Below, piece by piece: positions 27,530 to 39,700 of a stretch of 64,000 nt of DNA. The notes beneath the pieces were generated by a model, which saw only the letters and a program-made list of their open reading frames with translations, was not told where the DNA came from and did no database searches. This DNA is from Marifrigoribacter sp965178585 (GTDB taxonomy: Bacteria; Bacteroidota; Bacteroidia; Flavobacteriales; Flavobacteriaceae): the NCBI GenBank assembly GCA_965178585.1, contig OZ238267.1, forward strand, positions 620,001 to 684,000. Direction: 5' to 3'. Position numbers and translations under genes: made by a program. Within the stretch, counting starts at the first letter, position 1, and each line of letters starts with the position of its first letter.

Positions 27530-30465
27530 TTTCCTGTACATCCAATTCGAAACTACAAGTTGATACGTTTCCGTATTCATCTTCCGCTGTGAAAGTAATA
27601 GTTTGCACACCAAAACCTAATGTAGTACCCGCAGCAGGATCTTGTGTAAAGATCGTTACTGGATCGGTACAGTTATCGGTAGCAGTTGCAATACCATCAC
27701 CAATATAATCACCAAGGGTATAAGTACCATTAGGATCAAGGTTTACTTGCTCGTTAGGAGGACACACAATCTGTGGTCCTAATACATCTACTACAGTTAC
27801 TGTAGAAGAACAGAACGAAGAGTTTCCATTACCATCATTTGCAAATATATTCACCGTTACTGGAGTTCCTATATCAGAACAGTACAATTCATCTACATCT
27901 GCAGTAAATACTAATACACCACAAGGATCATTAATCGTTTCTACCAATTGAGAAGGAATAATATACGCAATACCATCTTGATTAAGTTCAAGAGTTACAT
28001 CCATACAAACCAGTTCAGGAGCCATATTGTCTTCCACCGTTACGGTAGCCGAACAAGAGCTTTGATTTCCATTCACATCGGTTACGGTAAGGATCACTGT
28101 TGAATCACCAACATCTAAACAACCGAAAGTATCGATGTTTAATTCATAAGTTGCAATACCACAAGCATCACTAGAACCACCATCCACATCCATAGGGTCG
28201 ATCGTTACGGTTCCATCAGCACCTAATTCAACCACGATGTCTTGACAAGCCACCACTGGAGCCGTTACATCTTCCACAGTAACCACTGCTACACAAGTAG
28301 AAGAATTTCCATTTACATCGGTTACTGTTAAAGTAACATCGTTATCTCCAACATTGCTACAGTCAAAAGTATCGATATCTATTTCTAAGGTACCTACACC
28401 ACAGTTATCAAAAGAACCGAAGTTTACTTCATTTGCTGTAATGGAAGCATTACCAAATTCATCTAATTGAACCGTAATGTTTTGACAAACTGCCGTTGGA
28501 GCATCATCATCAACTACAGTTACCGTAAAGGTACAAGTAGATAAGTTACCACAAGAATCTTGAGCAGTAAACTCAATAAGGGTATCCCCAATAGGGAATA
28601 CAGAACCACTACCAAGACCTTCCGTTTGATAAACAATCACATCTCCACATTCTTCGATAGCTACTGCATTTTGGAAAAGCACAATCGCACCACAATCACC
28701 ATCTTCGGTAAAAGCAGTTACATCACCAGGACATCCAATTACTGCAGGAGTGGTATCTTCAATCGTAAAGGTAGCATCCATCGTAATGGCATTACCACAA
28801 TCTTCGGTAAGTGTAAAGGTTACTGTTTCAGCACCTGTTTCACCACAATCATCGCTTAAACCAGTGCTGTTATGAGTTACTACTGCAGAACCACTACAAG
28901 TATCAGAACCGCTAAATGTACTGTTTAACCAAGCATCGAAATCAGCTACATTTCCAGCACCGTCACATTCTACTGTTAAATCAGCAGGAGCCACATCCCA
29001 GAAAGGATCTACGGTATCTTCAATCGTGAAGGTAGCATCCATAGTAATTGCATTACCACTAGCATCAGTTAGTGTAAAGGTTACTGTTTCAGTACCTGTT
29101 TCACCACAATCATCACTTAGTCCAGAGCTATCGTTTGTAATTACCCAATTAGGACAATTATCAGTTCCTGTAAATGTATTATTTAACCAATCGTTAAAAT
29201 CTGTAACATTACCTGCCCCATCACATTCTACTGTTAAATCAGCAGGAGGATTTACCCATTCTGGGAATAAATTATCCTCAACTGTTACTAATGCAGTACA
29301 AGTAGATGAATTTCCGCTTCCATCAGTTACAGTAAGAATGATATTATTATCACCTACATCAGCACAAGAAAAATCAGTTTGACTTGCGCTAAAAGTTAAT
29401 GGGGAAGATCCTCCATTAGGTATTGTATAAAACTCTAACCCTTTAAAATAATAAACAGATGGACCAATTAAAGTAGATACACCTGTTGTTGTCATAGTAA
29501 CCATTTCTTCATCCAAATTGGCTAGAATAAATTGCCCAGCTCCTATATATTGAGAACCAAATATTTCATCAGTAGCAAAACCACTTATTGGAATTGGTGT
29601 TACAACTAATGTGTTTGGATTAATGCTTTCAAAGGCAAAATTGGTATCTCTTCCAGACCAATGATAAATTAGGCCATCATCTGGATTATAGGCTATAGAT
29701 TCTCCATCGCTTCCATTACCTAAGGTTAATACTTGAGTAATAGCTGCTGTTGCCGTATCAATTGTAAATAATGATTCTGAAGTTGATGATCCATCACCTG
29801 TGACACCATATAGTACTCCAGCAGACGTAAATGTGATACTAGCAAAATTTTCTGGGAAATTACCACCAATGGTAGTTGCAATTCCAGTTTCAGGATCTAA
29901 AGTAGCTAATCTACGACCACCTCCAGAAGGTTTAACAATTATATAGTACAAGCCATCAATTGGGTTTAAATCCATACCATTTACACCATTTACGTCAACA
30001 CCACCAACAGTAATTGGAATATCTGGGCTAATAGAAGTATAAGTTACTGGATCTAAATAACGCAATAATTCATCGTAAGGAGATGCAGCAATCATTGCAG
30101 GGGTGCCAGAACCAGAACAGTTATCAGTACTGCCTCCATCTAAATCTTCAGCTACTATACTAGCATTACCATTTGCATCCAGTTCTATTGTTATATTTTG
30201 ACAAACTGCAGTTGGAGGGATAATATCTACCACCGTTACTGTTGCCGTACAAGTTGCTGAATTTCCAGTATTATCGGTTACTGTTAAAGTTACCGTGTTA
30301 GCTCCAAGATCTGCACAACTAAAGGTATCATTATCTAAACTTAAGGTTACAGGTCCGTCCGCATCAGAAGAACCACCATCTACATCGGATGGTAAGATTG
30401 TTACATTTCCATTAATATCTAACTCTGCTGTATAATCTTGACAGATTGCAATTGGCATAGAATCA
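27530..30465 (-). repeat. Array of about nine HYR-like Ig-fold domains, with one interrupted copy
   Basis: Protein units of roughly 80-90 residues recur, each with a core such as 'VTLTVTDVNGNSSTCVAVVTVED' followed by 'xAPxxxCQDIxVELxxxG'. Two adjacent units are nearly the same at DNA level: the phrase TACTGTTAAATCAGCAGGA occurs at 28971 and 29229, a spacing of 258 bp (86 codons), implying recent tandem duplication. One unit is split between about 29425 and 30110 by a different segment. HYR domains are extracellular adhesion-type Ig folds; Cys pairs in each unit suggest disulfides. Confidence 0.85.
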
Positions 30466-30889
30466 ACCACTAATACCACATCGTTACCATCACCACCATC
30501 ATAAAATAAAAAGACGAATTGTCCATTAAAAGCGATGGGTGTGTTATTTGGTGGTCCAAAAGTACCAACAACAGGATCTGTACCATCATTATCGATGATT
30601 ACAAATTCATCTCCTTCTGGCAATGTACCCCCGAAAAAATCTCCTAAAGCTAGTGCTGAACCAGTAATATCTACTGTTCCATTAACCACAATTTGATCAT
30701 AATCGGTACCAGCATTAGCAATGTCAAATATTTCCCACTCATAAATGTCACCTGAACTTAAATTAAAACTTCCATTTACAATCATTTGACCTGGAGATTG
30801 TCCAGGTGCCATAACTCCATTTATAATTGTTGAAGCTGCATCGAAAATTACTGTTGCAGGGATTCCTGCAGGGGTGTTTAATTTTCCAG

Positions 30890-32860
30890 TATTTGCGGTA
30901 GCAATTATGTTACCACTAGTTGTAATTGCACCTCCTAAAGATGTAATGTTGATTCCAGAAAACTGAGCATCTGCACTAGTACCATTCATTGTAATAGTTC
31001 CTGAACCAGAATTTATAAATGGTGTTTCTTGAAAATATACACCTTCATTAACGGAACCTGCATTATTTATTGCTGTACCATTTAGTAAAATATCACCAGT
31101 TGTAGTAGAAATTATAGGGCTTCCATTTAAGAATAGTAAACCAATGTCACCACCATTTACAGAACTTCCACCAATACCGGTTAATGATATATTACCACCA
31201 TTATTGTCTTGTATAATAGAATCAAATCTCAAAGTAATACCATTACTTAAAAAATTACCCATTCCACCTGTACCATTCATAATAATACCTCCACCGTTAG
31301 ATGTTACTGAACTGGCTCCTTCAGTATAAATTCCAGATTGGATTTGATCTCCACTACTTCCACCAAAACCGGTTAAATTAATAGTACCTATACCAGATGC
31401 ATTAATACTACTTCCAATCAGACCAATTCCTAAATTATAAACTCCTGTACCGGTTCCACCTGTACCGTTTAATGAAATACTACCATCTATGGTTTCTATT
31501 AAGGATGGATCGTCAGTTCTGATTCCTAAATTTAATTGTCCAGAACTTGTTGTAGTAGCATTACCAGTAATTGTTATATTACCAGTGGTATTATTTATTA
31601 TACTAGTGCCATAAACATAAACGCCATTATTACTATCAAAAAGTCCCATACCTATTCCAGTAATAAAAGTATCGCCTGTTGTGTTAGCTACATTTCCGGT
31701 AGCTATAACAACACCATTGTTATTATAACCTCCATTGCCTGCAGTACCATTAATAGCAATATTTCCACCATTGGAATTAATATTTGATTCACTGTTTAAT
31801 ACACCATTGTTTTCATCTATTCCAGTACCACCTGTTCCTGTTATCGTTACAGTTCCAGTACCAGTAGATTCTACAACAGTATTACTAAATAAAGAAACTC
31901 CATTATTAAAGTTTCCAGAACCATTTCCACCATTACCAATATAGCTAATATCACCATTATTAGTTCGAACAATTGCCGTAGTATTATCGATTCCTGTACT
32001 ATATTCGGTACCATTTCCACCGGTTCCATTTAAAGCAATAGAACCTGCTCCTGTACTTTCAATTCTTGCATCGAATGCAACTACAACACCTAAACTTTCT
32101 AGTCCAGTTCCTGTACCACCTAAACCAGTCATCATAATGTTTCCATCAGTAGTTGTTACTGCAGATCCACTTCCTATTACCGTAATTCCAGTATTGGTAT
32201 TTGTTCCATTTCCACCGGTACCATTTATTTCAATATCACCAGCAGCTGAGTCAGATACGGTTCCTCCGTTTTCTACACTAACACCAGATTGGCCATAATC
32301 AGAACCAGTACCAGCAATACCTGTTAAAGTCATACCACCTCCAGCTGTACTTACTGTAGAACCGTTTACAGCAATACCAAAGTTTCGATTTGATCCTGAT
32401 GCACCACCAGTACCAGTTAAGCTAATACTACCTGTTCCAGTAGCTTGCATCGTAGCTCCATTGAATAAATTAACTCCAATATTTAAAAAGCCAGATCCAC
32501 TTCCGCCAAATCCGTTTACGGTAATATCACCATCAGTAGTTTGAACCATTACCGGTCCATTAAATCTTACTCCCATAAGCAGCTGATTTCCAGCTGCAGT
32601 TGCATCTCCAGTAATGTTAATTGCTCCAGTTGTAGTACTAACTACCGTTGTACCACCAACAAAAACTCCACTTCTACCACTCCCCGTTCCATCGTTTGCA
32701 GCGGTACCATTTAACGAAATACTACCTGTACCTGTTGCAAGTAAACTACCATTATTAATAGTAATCCCATTAATAACTTCTCCAGCTAATGGAGCTGTTC
32801 CAGCTAACATCGAAATATCTCCATCTGTAGTTTGTACTATAGCATTAATAAACGTATCAT
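30890..32860 (-). repeat. Degenerate beta-helix-like tandem repeats (about 40 residues each)
   Basis: About 16-17 degenerate units alternate a 'TGTGSISLNGTGGTGT'-type strand with a 'NxGVxLxxxTxVxSTxG' strand. Gly, Thr, Ser and Asn dominate and charged residues are scarce, as in right-handed beta-helix passenger domains of secreted adhesins. The DNA repeats are degenerate, so this is a coding repeat and not a CRISPR or satellite array. Confidence 0.8.
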
Positions 32861-34283
32861 TTGTAGTTGTTGTAGTAATAGCTCCTGTTGTACTAACATC
32901 TGCAAGAATTTGTAAATTTTCGGATGTTGTGATAAGATTACCACTTCCTAGATTAGTAGCATTTGTTTGGAAAGCAATAATGTCAAATGCATCATTACCA
33001 TTAACAAATAAATCTGCATCAAACAATATATCTACTCCGTCAATACTAATAAAATCGTCTCCCGTTCCTCCATTAATTGTTAATGAATTGGTAGGACTTG
33101 TAAATTCTACTAATTCACCTAAAGTAGAATCTATTCTATTTCCAAGAGCACCACCATTATCTAAAGTAATTATTTCGGCACCTCCATTAAAATTAAAATA
33201 TCGATCTCCAGCAATTAGAACATCTATTACAGGTTCCAAATTATTATAGGTTATAACGCTATTTCCTGAAATTTGCACCGAACCATCATTAGCATTTGTA
33301 AAATCATGACTAATACTTGCGAAGCTTGTTCCACCTCCAAGCGATAAAATGTCTCCAGGAGGTCCTGTTTGGTTTCCTCCATTATAGGCAATAACGTCTC
33401 CAAAATTACCCCCAGAATAATCAACATATAATACATCGTTACCATCTTGGGTGTTAATTTGTATGGTTCCAGTTACAGAAGCAATTGGTACTAATATATC
33501 GTTACCATCTTGAGTAGTTCCTGCACCAGCTATTAAGGTGCCGTTAGGATCACCAATACGATAATTAGCTCCATCTACAATAATGGTAATATCATCATCT
33601 ACACCATCTGCATCGGTATAAACTAGGTTTCCAGAACCGTCTACTATAATATTTGGAGGGGAACCTGCTGTATAAGTAACTCGAAGTTCTGGAACAGAAA
33701 AGTCTCCAGAATCTCCACCCGCTCCATCAGACATATTTAAAATCCAATTACCGTTTGCAGCTATACCGCTAGCTGTAATTGCTGCAGCAAAATCTGCAAA
33801 GCTTGGTGGTGGAGCTGAACCGTCATCGATATTTGGGAAATAATCACAAATTCAATCTCCGAAACAAACACCAGATAAAAATGCTCCCATTAATTCTGCA
33901 TCATTAACTGAAGTATCTGTAAAAGTTATTGGAGAAGTACTTATTAAATCATCGTTAGTCCCACAGCAGCCTGTATTAGGTGGAGCCATACCTGGCCTAT
34001 TCATCATTGTAATAGCATCACCAGTTGGTGCTACCAATTCAATTGTTATATCTCCAACCCAAGTGTGGTTGATTGCTAAATCTATTTCTACATCTTGTAT
34101 TGTTGCTCCAAGAGGAATTCCTGAAATCGATACACTTGTTTGTTCAGTTGCATTATCTGTAAAAGTTACCGTTGTATTGTTATTTCCGGTAACAGTTGTT
34201 TGCGCATAATTTGTTATGGTTACTAAAAATAGTACTACCATACAAAATACTTTTTTTGATAAAATATTTTTTTTCATGATATA

Positions 34284-34782
34284 CTATTTATTTGATTTTT
34301 TTCTTGCTAATTCTTCAGGAGAAGGAGCTACATAACTTTGTAAAGCTTTCCTTTTTGCTTCAGCTCTCTTTTGTTCAAAGTCTGCTTTCTGTTTTTCTTG
34401 CTCTGCTTGTTGTTTTTTAGAAGCAGCTTTGTTTTTTTCAGATTGTTTTAACCTTAAAGCAATAGCATCACTTTTAGCATCTCTTTTTTGTTTTGCTGCC
34501 TTGCTTTTAGCTTCGTTTTCTTTTAGCTTATTCTCTATAGTATTGTTATTAGAACCTGCTTCAAGTTGATAATCAGAATTGTTAGATGCAAAACTGTTTG
34601 ATTTTTCTTGAATGCTTCTTTTGTTTGAATTCTCATTAGATGAGTCTATTGCACCTAAGGTTAAGCCATTTTCAATGGCAGGAATGGTTTGTGTTTTTTC
34701 TTTTGCAGCTAACTCACTACTTTTGCGCTAATAATGCGGAAGTAGAAAGGATTGCAATAAATAATAGAATAATTTTTTTCAT
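34284..34782 (-). pseudogene. Secreted Lys/Glu-rich coiled-coil protein, frameshifted after the signal peptide
   Basis: From the ATG at 34782 a signal peptide reads MKKIILLFIAILSTSALLAQ and then hits TAG at 34719-34717. In the neighbouring frame an open stretch begins at once ('SSELAAKEKTQTIPAIENG') and runs to TAG at 34286-34284, ending 'YVAPSPEELARKKSNK'. The shift lies in an AAAA run (34724-34721); removing one A joins LLAQ directly to SSELAAK, giving about 165 residues. The C-terminal half is a Lys/Gln/Glu/Ala-rich coiled coil. It sits 6 bp upstream of the giant protein gene, so they probably form an operon. Homopolymer location makes sequencing error or phase variation both possible. Confidence 0.8.
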
Positions 34783-35003
34783 CATAATTATTATGGTTTG
34801 ATTAGTTAATGTTTCTAAAATATGTTAATATTTTATTAATTTCATAATTATTAGTTGAAATGCAAAAAAATTAGCCGAAAGGTTATTCTTACATTTTTTT
34901 TAACTTTTTAAGAAATTATTAAACCTTTTAAAGTTGAAAAAATCCCTTCTAATTTTACATAGAAATAATCGTATAGGATTCAAAAACTTAGTAGGTTTGT
35001 TTT

Positions 35004-36779
35004 ATGAATAATAATAATCCAATAGATTTTTATAAAGAGCAAAAACAGCTATTTGAAAAAGAATTGATATTAATAAATCAAAAGCTTTTTAAATTAAGTA
35101 TGATACGTTTAATTGTGTTTTTAGCAATCATTATTTGTAGCTGGTTTTTCTTTGATAATTATAAAATACTAATCCCTTTTGTAGTTTTAGGGATTGCATT
35201 GTTCTTCTATTTGGTTACTGTTTATTCAGATTTAAAATTGCTAAAAAGTAAAACCCAACAGCTCATAAAAATTAATCAAGTTGAAATTAATGTGCTGGAT
35301 GGAAATTTATCCGATTTAGATGTTGGTGAAGAATTTAAAGACCCATCTCATTTTTTTAGTTACGATATCGATTTATTTGGAAAAGGGTCTTTTTTTCAGT
35401 TTTTAAATAGAACCACCATACATACAGGTAAACAAAAATTAGCTTTGATTCTAACAAAAAACTCTATTCAGAATATCATCAAAAAACAAGAGGCTATTAA
35501 AGAACTTTCTGGTAAGGCTAAATGGCGACAACAATTTTCCGCTACAGGTACCTTAATAAAAGTAAATGAGAGTATTGAAACCATACTTAATTGGTTAAAA
35601 AGTCATCAAACCTTTACTCCAAAACCTATGAAATATGCACCCAATGTATTTGGAGTTTTATCATTAGGAATGGTTGTGTTAAGTTATTTTAATTTAATTC
35701 CTAATTCATTGATTGTCCTTTGGTTTTTTGTTGGATTGACCATTACCGGTATTTATATCAAAAAAATAAACGCTTTATATCTTTATGCTAACAAAGCAAA
35801 AGAGACTTTTAAGCAATACCACCAGTTATTAGCTTTTATAGAAAATGAAGCTTTTTCTTCAGAAATTTTAAAGCAAAAGCAAGCAGCAATTAAAACAGAA
35901 AATCAAAAAGCATCTCAAATATTTTTACAACTTTCTAAAATATTAGACGCTTTCGATCAAAGAAATAATATGATTATTGGCGTTTTTTCAAATGCTTTTG
36001 CCTTACGTGATTTACATCATTGTTATCGGATTGAACAATGGATAAATAGTTATGAAAATAAGGTGGAAAGTTGGTTTGAAGTGATTGCTTTTTTCGATGC
36101 TCAAAATTCTCTAGCCAATTTTAATTTTAACTACCCTAATTTTACTTTTCCAAAATTAAACGAAAATAAAATAACCATAAAAGCTCAAGATTTAGGGCAT
36201 CCATTAATAAGAGAAGAAAAACGAATTACAAGTTCGGTAACCATCAATAACGAAGAATTTTTTATTGTTACTGGAGCTAATATGGCAGGTAAAAGTACTT
36301 TTTTAAGAACAGTGTCTTTAGCTATTGTAATGACAAATATTGGTCTTCCAGTCTGTGCTACTCGTTTTGAATATACTCCCATAAAATTAATAACTAGTAT
36401 GCGAACTAGTGATTCTCTAACTGAAGATGAATCTTATTTTTTCTCAGAATTAAAACGATTAAAATATATAGTAGATAATATTGCCAAAGACAACTATTTC
36501 ATCATTTTAGATGAAATTTTGAAGGGTACGAATAGTACCGATAAAGCGATTGGTTCATGGAAATTTGTTGAAAAATTAGTGAGCTCAAATTCAACTGGTA
36601 TTATTGCAACTCACGATTTGAGTTTATGTGAAATTAGTAAAGAACTTAATGAAGTGAAAAACTATTATTTTGATGCTGAAATCATTAATAACGAATTGAA
36701 TTTTGATTATACACTAAAAACAGGAATTTGTAAAAACATGAATGCTTCCTTTTTGTTGAAGAAAATGGAAATAGTTTAA
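35004..36779 (+). CDS. Membrane-anchored MutS-like ATPase
   Basis: The 591-residue protein has two hydrophobic helices near the N-terminus (about 32-72, 'LIVFLAIIICSWFFF' and 'IPFVVLGIALFFYLVTV') and a second hydrophobic pair near 210-250. The C-terminal MutS-type ATPase has Walker A 'VTGANMAGKSTFLRTVSLA' (about 421) and Walker B 'YFIILDEILKGTNSTDKAIG'. The mismatch-recognition domain is missing, so it is not a canonical repair protein. Its role at the membrane is unknown. It is convergent with the AsmA-like gene, overlapping by 4 nt, and divergent from the frameshifted gene. Confidence 0.88.
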   Translation: MNNNNPIDFYKEQKQLFEKELILINQKLFKLSMIRLIVFLAIIICSWFFFDNYKILIPFVVLGIALFFYLVTVYSDLKLLKSKTQQLIKINQVEINVLDGNLSDLDVGEEFKDPSHFFSYDIDLFGKGSFFQFLNRTTIHTGKQKLALILTKNSIQNIIKKQEAIKELSGKAKWRQQFSATGTLIKVNESIETILNWLKSHQTFTPKPMKYAPNVFGVLSLGMVVLSYFNLIPNSLIVLWFFVGLTITGIYIKKINALYLYANKAKETFKQYHQLLAFIENEAFSSEILKQKQAAIKTENQKASQIFLQLSKILDAFDQRNNMIIGVFSNAFALRDLHHCYRIEQWINSYENKVESWFEVIAFFDAQNSLANFNFNYPNFTFPKLNENKITIKAQDLGHPLIREEKRITSSVTINNEEFFIVTGANMAGKSTFLRTVSLAIVMTNIGLPVCATRFEYTPIKLITSMRTSDSLTEDESYFFSELKRLKYIVDNIAKDNYFIILDEILKGTNSTDKAIGSWKFVEKLVSSNSTGIIATHDLSLCEISKELNEVKNYYFDAEIINNELNFDYTLKTGICKNMNASFLLKKMEIV

Positions 36780-39700
36780 TTTGAAGCCTTATTATGTTTC
36801 TTTTCGCTTAAATGCACCTTGTGACTTAGCCCTCCTTCTTCCTTAGATTTAATTTCTAAATAAATTTTTCTTCCAGCTTCATCAAAAGATTTTTTACTAG
36901 GAACTACATTTAAGTCTCTCTTTTTAAGATTGGATAAAGGGATCGAAATCCATAAATCGGTGAAAGATGATTTTGCAATATCACCTTCAATAAAAAAGGA
37001 GAAGGCTGTGGACTGAATGTTCGTTTCAGGAATAGAAATGATGTTGTCTTTTAATTTTAATGTACTTGTAATGTTGGCAAATTTGATTTTTTCAAACCTT
37101 TTTTTTCTAAATATTTTATTTCCAGCTTCAATAATAGGCTCAAAGTTATTAATATTTAATTCTTTTACATCGTAACTTAGGTCTGCCTCTAAAGTGTCGT
37201 AAATTACTCCACTTGAATCGTCTATAAGTCCATTAAATTTAGCATCTAAATTTATAACTCCATTTATCTCTGTGGGTTTATCTAATTGTTTGTAACCAAA
37301 ATTATGAAAGGTAAATAATAGGTGTTCAAAAGCAAAGTCATCTAATTTAAAATTAGTTTTAAAAGGTGTTTGATTATGATGAGTAATGTCAAATTCTGCA
37401 TCAATAGACATTTTTTCATCATAAAAAAAACAAAAAGCATAATGTAAGTTTAATGTGTTTTTGTCATTAAAGTATAAGCTTGCATTTACATCTTTTAATG
37501 TGACATTATTATAACTTAGATTTTCTAAATTTAAGTTTAACGTAGGATTAAATTTTAAGTACATATCATTTAAAATAAGTTTTACATTATTCTTCTTGTT
37601 AGGTACTTGTGAGGTAGGATTAAAAGTGTCTATAAAATTACTGAAATTTATATTTTTTGATTTAATTGTAATGGATGATTTTACATTTTTTTGCAAAACC
37701 GATTTGTCGAAAATTTCAATAAAATTATCAATTTCACCATTAAAATTAATAGATTGATTGTCTGGTAAACTCAGTTCAAAATTATTTAAAAGAGCATTTT
37801 TGTTTTTTAATTTTAAGGATATATTATTAAAAGGAATGGTGAGATTTGCAGGGTTATAAATCACACTTCCTTCACCTACATTTAGAGTTATTTCAGAATC
37901 ATAAATCAAATCGGTTAAATTACTAGCTTCATCATTATAAAGAACCTTTAAATTATAATCAGAATCTTTAAAAACGAATTTGTCATTATTAATGAGTTCT
38001 GCCCAATGCTCAATTTTTCCATTAGCATTTAGATTTAAATCCATTTTTAAAATTTCTTCATCAAAATTGTTTTTTCTAGGATTAAGATCGATATTCATCT
38101 TAGCCAAAGCATTGCCTCCCTTATAATTCCCACTTAATTCCTTTACAGTAATTTTGTTGTCTCTGTATTGTACATCAATATTTATATCATTAAAAGAAAT
38201 TTTAAAAAATTCTAATTGTTGTAAATTGAATGTAATATTTGGGTTGAACTTTCTAGCTAGGATATTTATTGATTTTTTAATGTGAGATATGTTTTTACTT
38301 TCCGTATGTGTTTCAAGAACTCCAAAAGACTTTAACAAAGATTGATAATTTAAATATTTTGAAGATACTTCTAGTGAAGAATTTATAGGACGGCTGGAAA
38401 CGGTATTAGATAATAATGAGCCAAAGTTTTTAATATCCCCTTTAATTTTCACCTTTTCTTTAGAGTCTAAATCAACTAAAAGTTCTTTTATTTCAGCATC
38501 GTTATGATTGATCTGCATATTTAAATATGGAACTTTATAACGATTTGGAAGATGTTTGCTGCTAACAATCAATCCTTTACTTTTAACGCTTACTTCTGAA
38601 GCATTTATGATATCTGAAATAGAATTAATAGTGCCATTATAATTTCCAGACAGTTCAAAAGTTCCGTTTGAAAAATGATAATCAGGGCTATTAATGATTG
38701 AATTTAGATAATTAATTTCACCTTCAGCTTCATAATCGGTAGTTAAATGAGCAGGTTTTGAAAATTCACTAACTAATTTAAAATCTTTTACTTTAAAGGG
38801 GATGTTATTGAATTCGGCATTTAGGTAGTTAATGGTTTCTGTAAGAATTTTTCGATTTTCAACCTTTGTGCTGTCGTCAAAAACCCTGTTTTTAGTTCTT
38901 CCATTGAACGATACATTTTTAAAATATAAGCTGTCATTTTTATAGAGGACTTCATTGTTTGTTGTTTCATATTTAATATCTACCAAGGTATTGTCTTTAT
39001 AAACAAACATTCCAGAGATATCAGCATTTACTTTAAAAGGTTTTTTAATTTCTAACCATTCTAATTTGTTTTTAATATTGTTCGGCATTAGGTGTAAGCT
39101 CTTATAAAAATCAGCTTCATCTAACGATAATAAGAATTTAAAATTTTTATTATTAAGATTTATAAAAGCAGAAACATCAAAATCTTGCTCGCCTATCTTT
39201 AATTGAAAATCGGGGACATTGATGGTTTTTTCTGATACGTTTATTTCTGGTTGAAGGCTACCAACACACCTAACGTTATTAAAAAATGTTCCGTTTTCTA
39301 AATTCAATCCCATTTCTTTCATAAAAACATCTAAGTTTAGTTTTGGGATTATCAACTTTTTGAGGTCAATATTAAAATCGAGTTTATTTAAATGAGCCGT
39401 TATTCTTTTATTTTTAACTTTTTCAGTGAAAGTAAAATCAATTTTTTCAACTAAAAAATCTACGTCATCATCAATAATTTTAAGGTTTATTGACTTTTCT
39501 TTATTGTTGGGTTTAGTTTTGAAAACATAAGTATTGCTGTAATGATTCTCATCTACAAAAATATTAATATGCCCTTTTTTAGCAGATATCGAAGTTATTT
39601 TTAACTCTTCATTTAAAACATCTACAATAGATAATGAAGTGTTTACTTCTTCTAAAAAAACCGTTTTTCTTTTATGTTGAGTATATAAAGAATCAATTAA

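Larger units (their letters stand above)
27255..34277 (-). pseudogene. Giant T9SS-exported repeat protein interrupted by an in-frame TGA
   Basis: Read as one frame from the ATG at 34277, the gene would encode about 2,340 residues. Order: signal peptide (ending 'TITNYAQ'), a P-domain-like (proprotein convertase) beta sandwich with 'VGDITIELVAPTGDAITMMNR', TGA at 33854-33852, then a further 39 sense codons before the next ATG (33734). Beyond are a beta-helix-like repeat region, an autotransporter-like block ('MAPGQSPGQMIVNGSFNL'), nine HYR-like domains with one inserted propeller-like segment, and a T9SS type A sorting domain ('LVLYPNPADNKVHLSN'). The part after the stop has the sorting domain but no signal peptide, so it could not be exported alone. 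Context around the stop ('GVCFGD' then 'ICDYFPNIDDG') shows one substitution suffices. G+C looks visibly higher than its neighbours. Base error or readthrough cannot be excluded. Confidence 0.85.

Noticed and set aside
30890..32860. CRISPR or satellite array
   Set aside because: The repeats are degenerate, in frame with a long protein and have no constant repeat with unique spacers.
27370..33249. Several plus-strand open frames of 60-211 codons opposite the giant gene
   Set aside because: They are antisense shadows of low-complexity Gly/Thr/Asn repeats, give Pro/Val/Ile-rich translations with no domain or signal, and have no promoter.
39352..39355. TTG at 39355 as the start of the AsmA-like gene
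   Set aside because: Coding sequence with the family's membrane anchor continues 576 nt upstream in the same frame.
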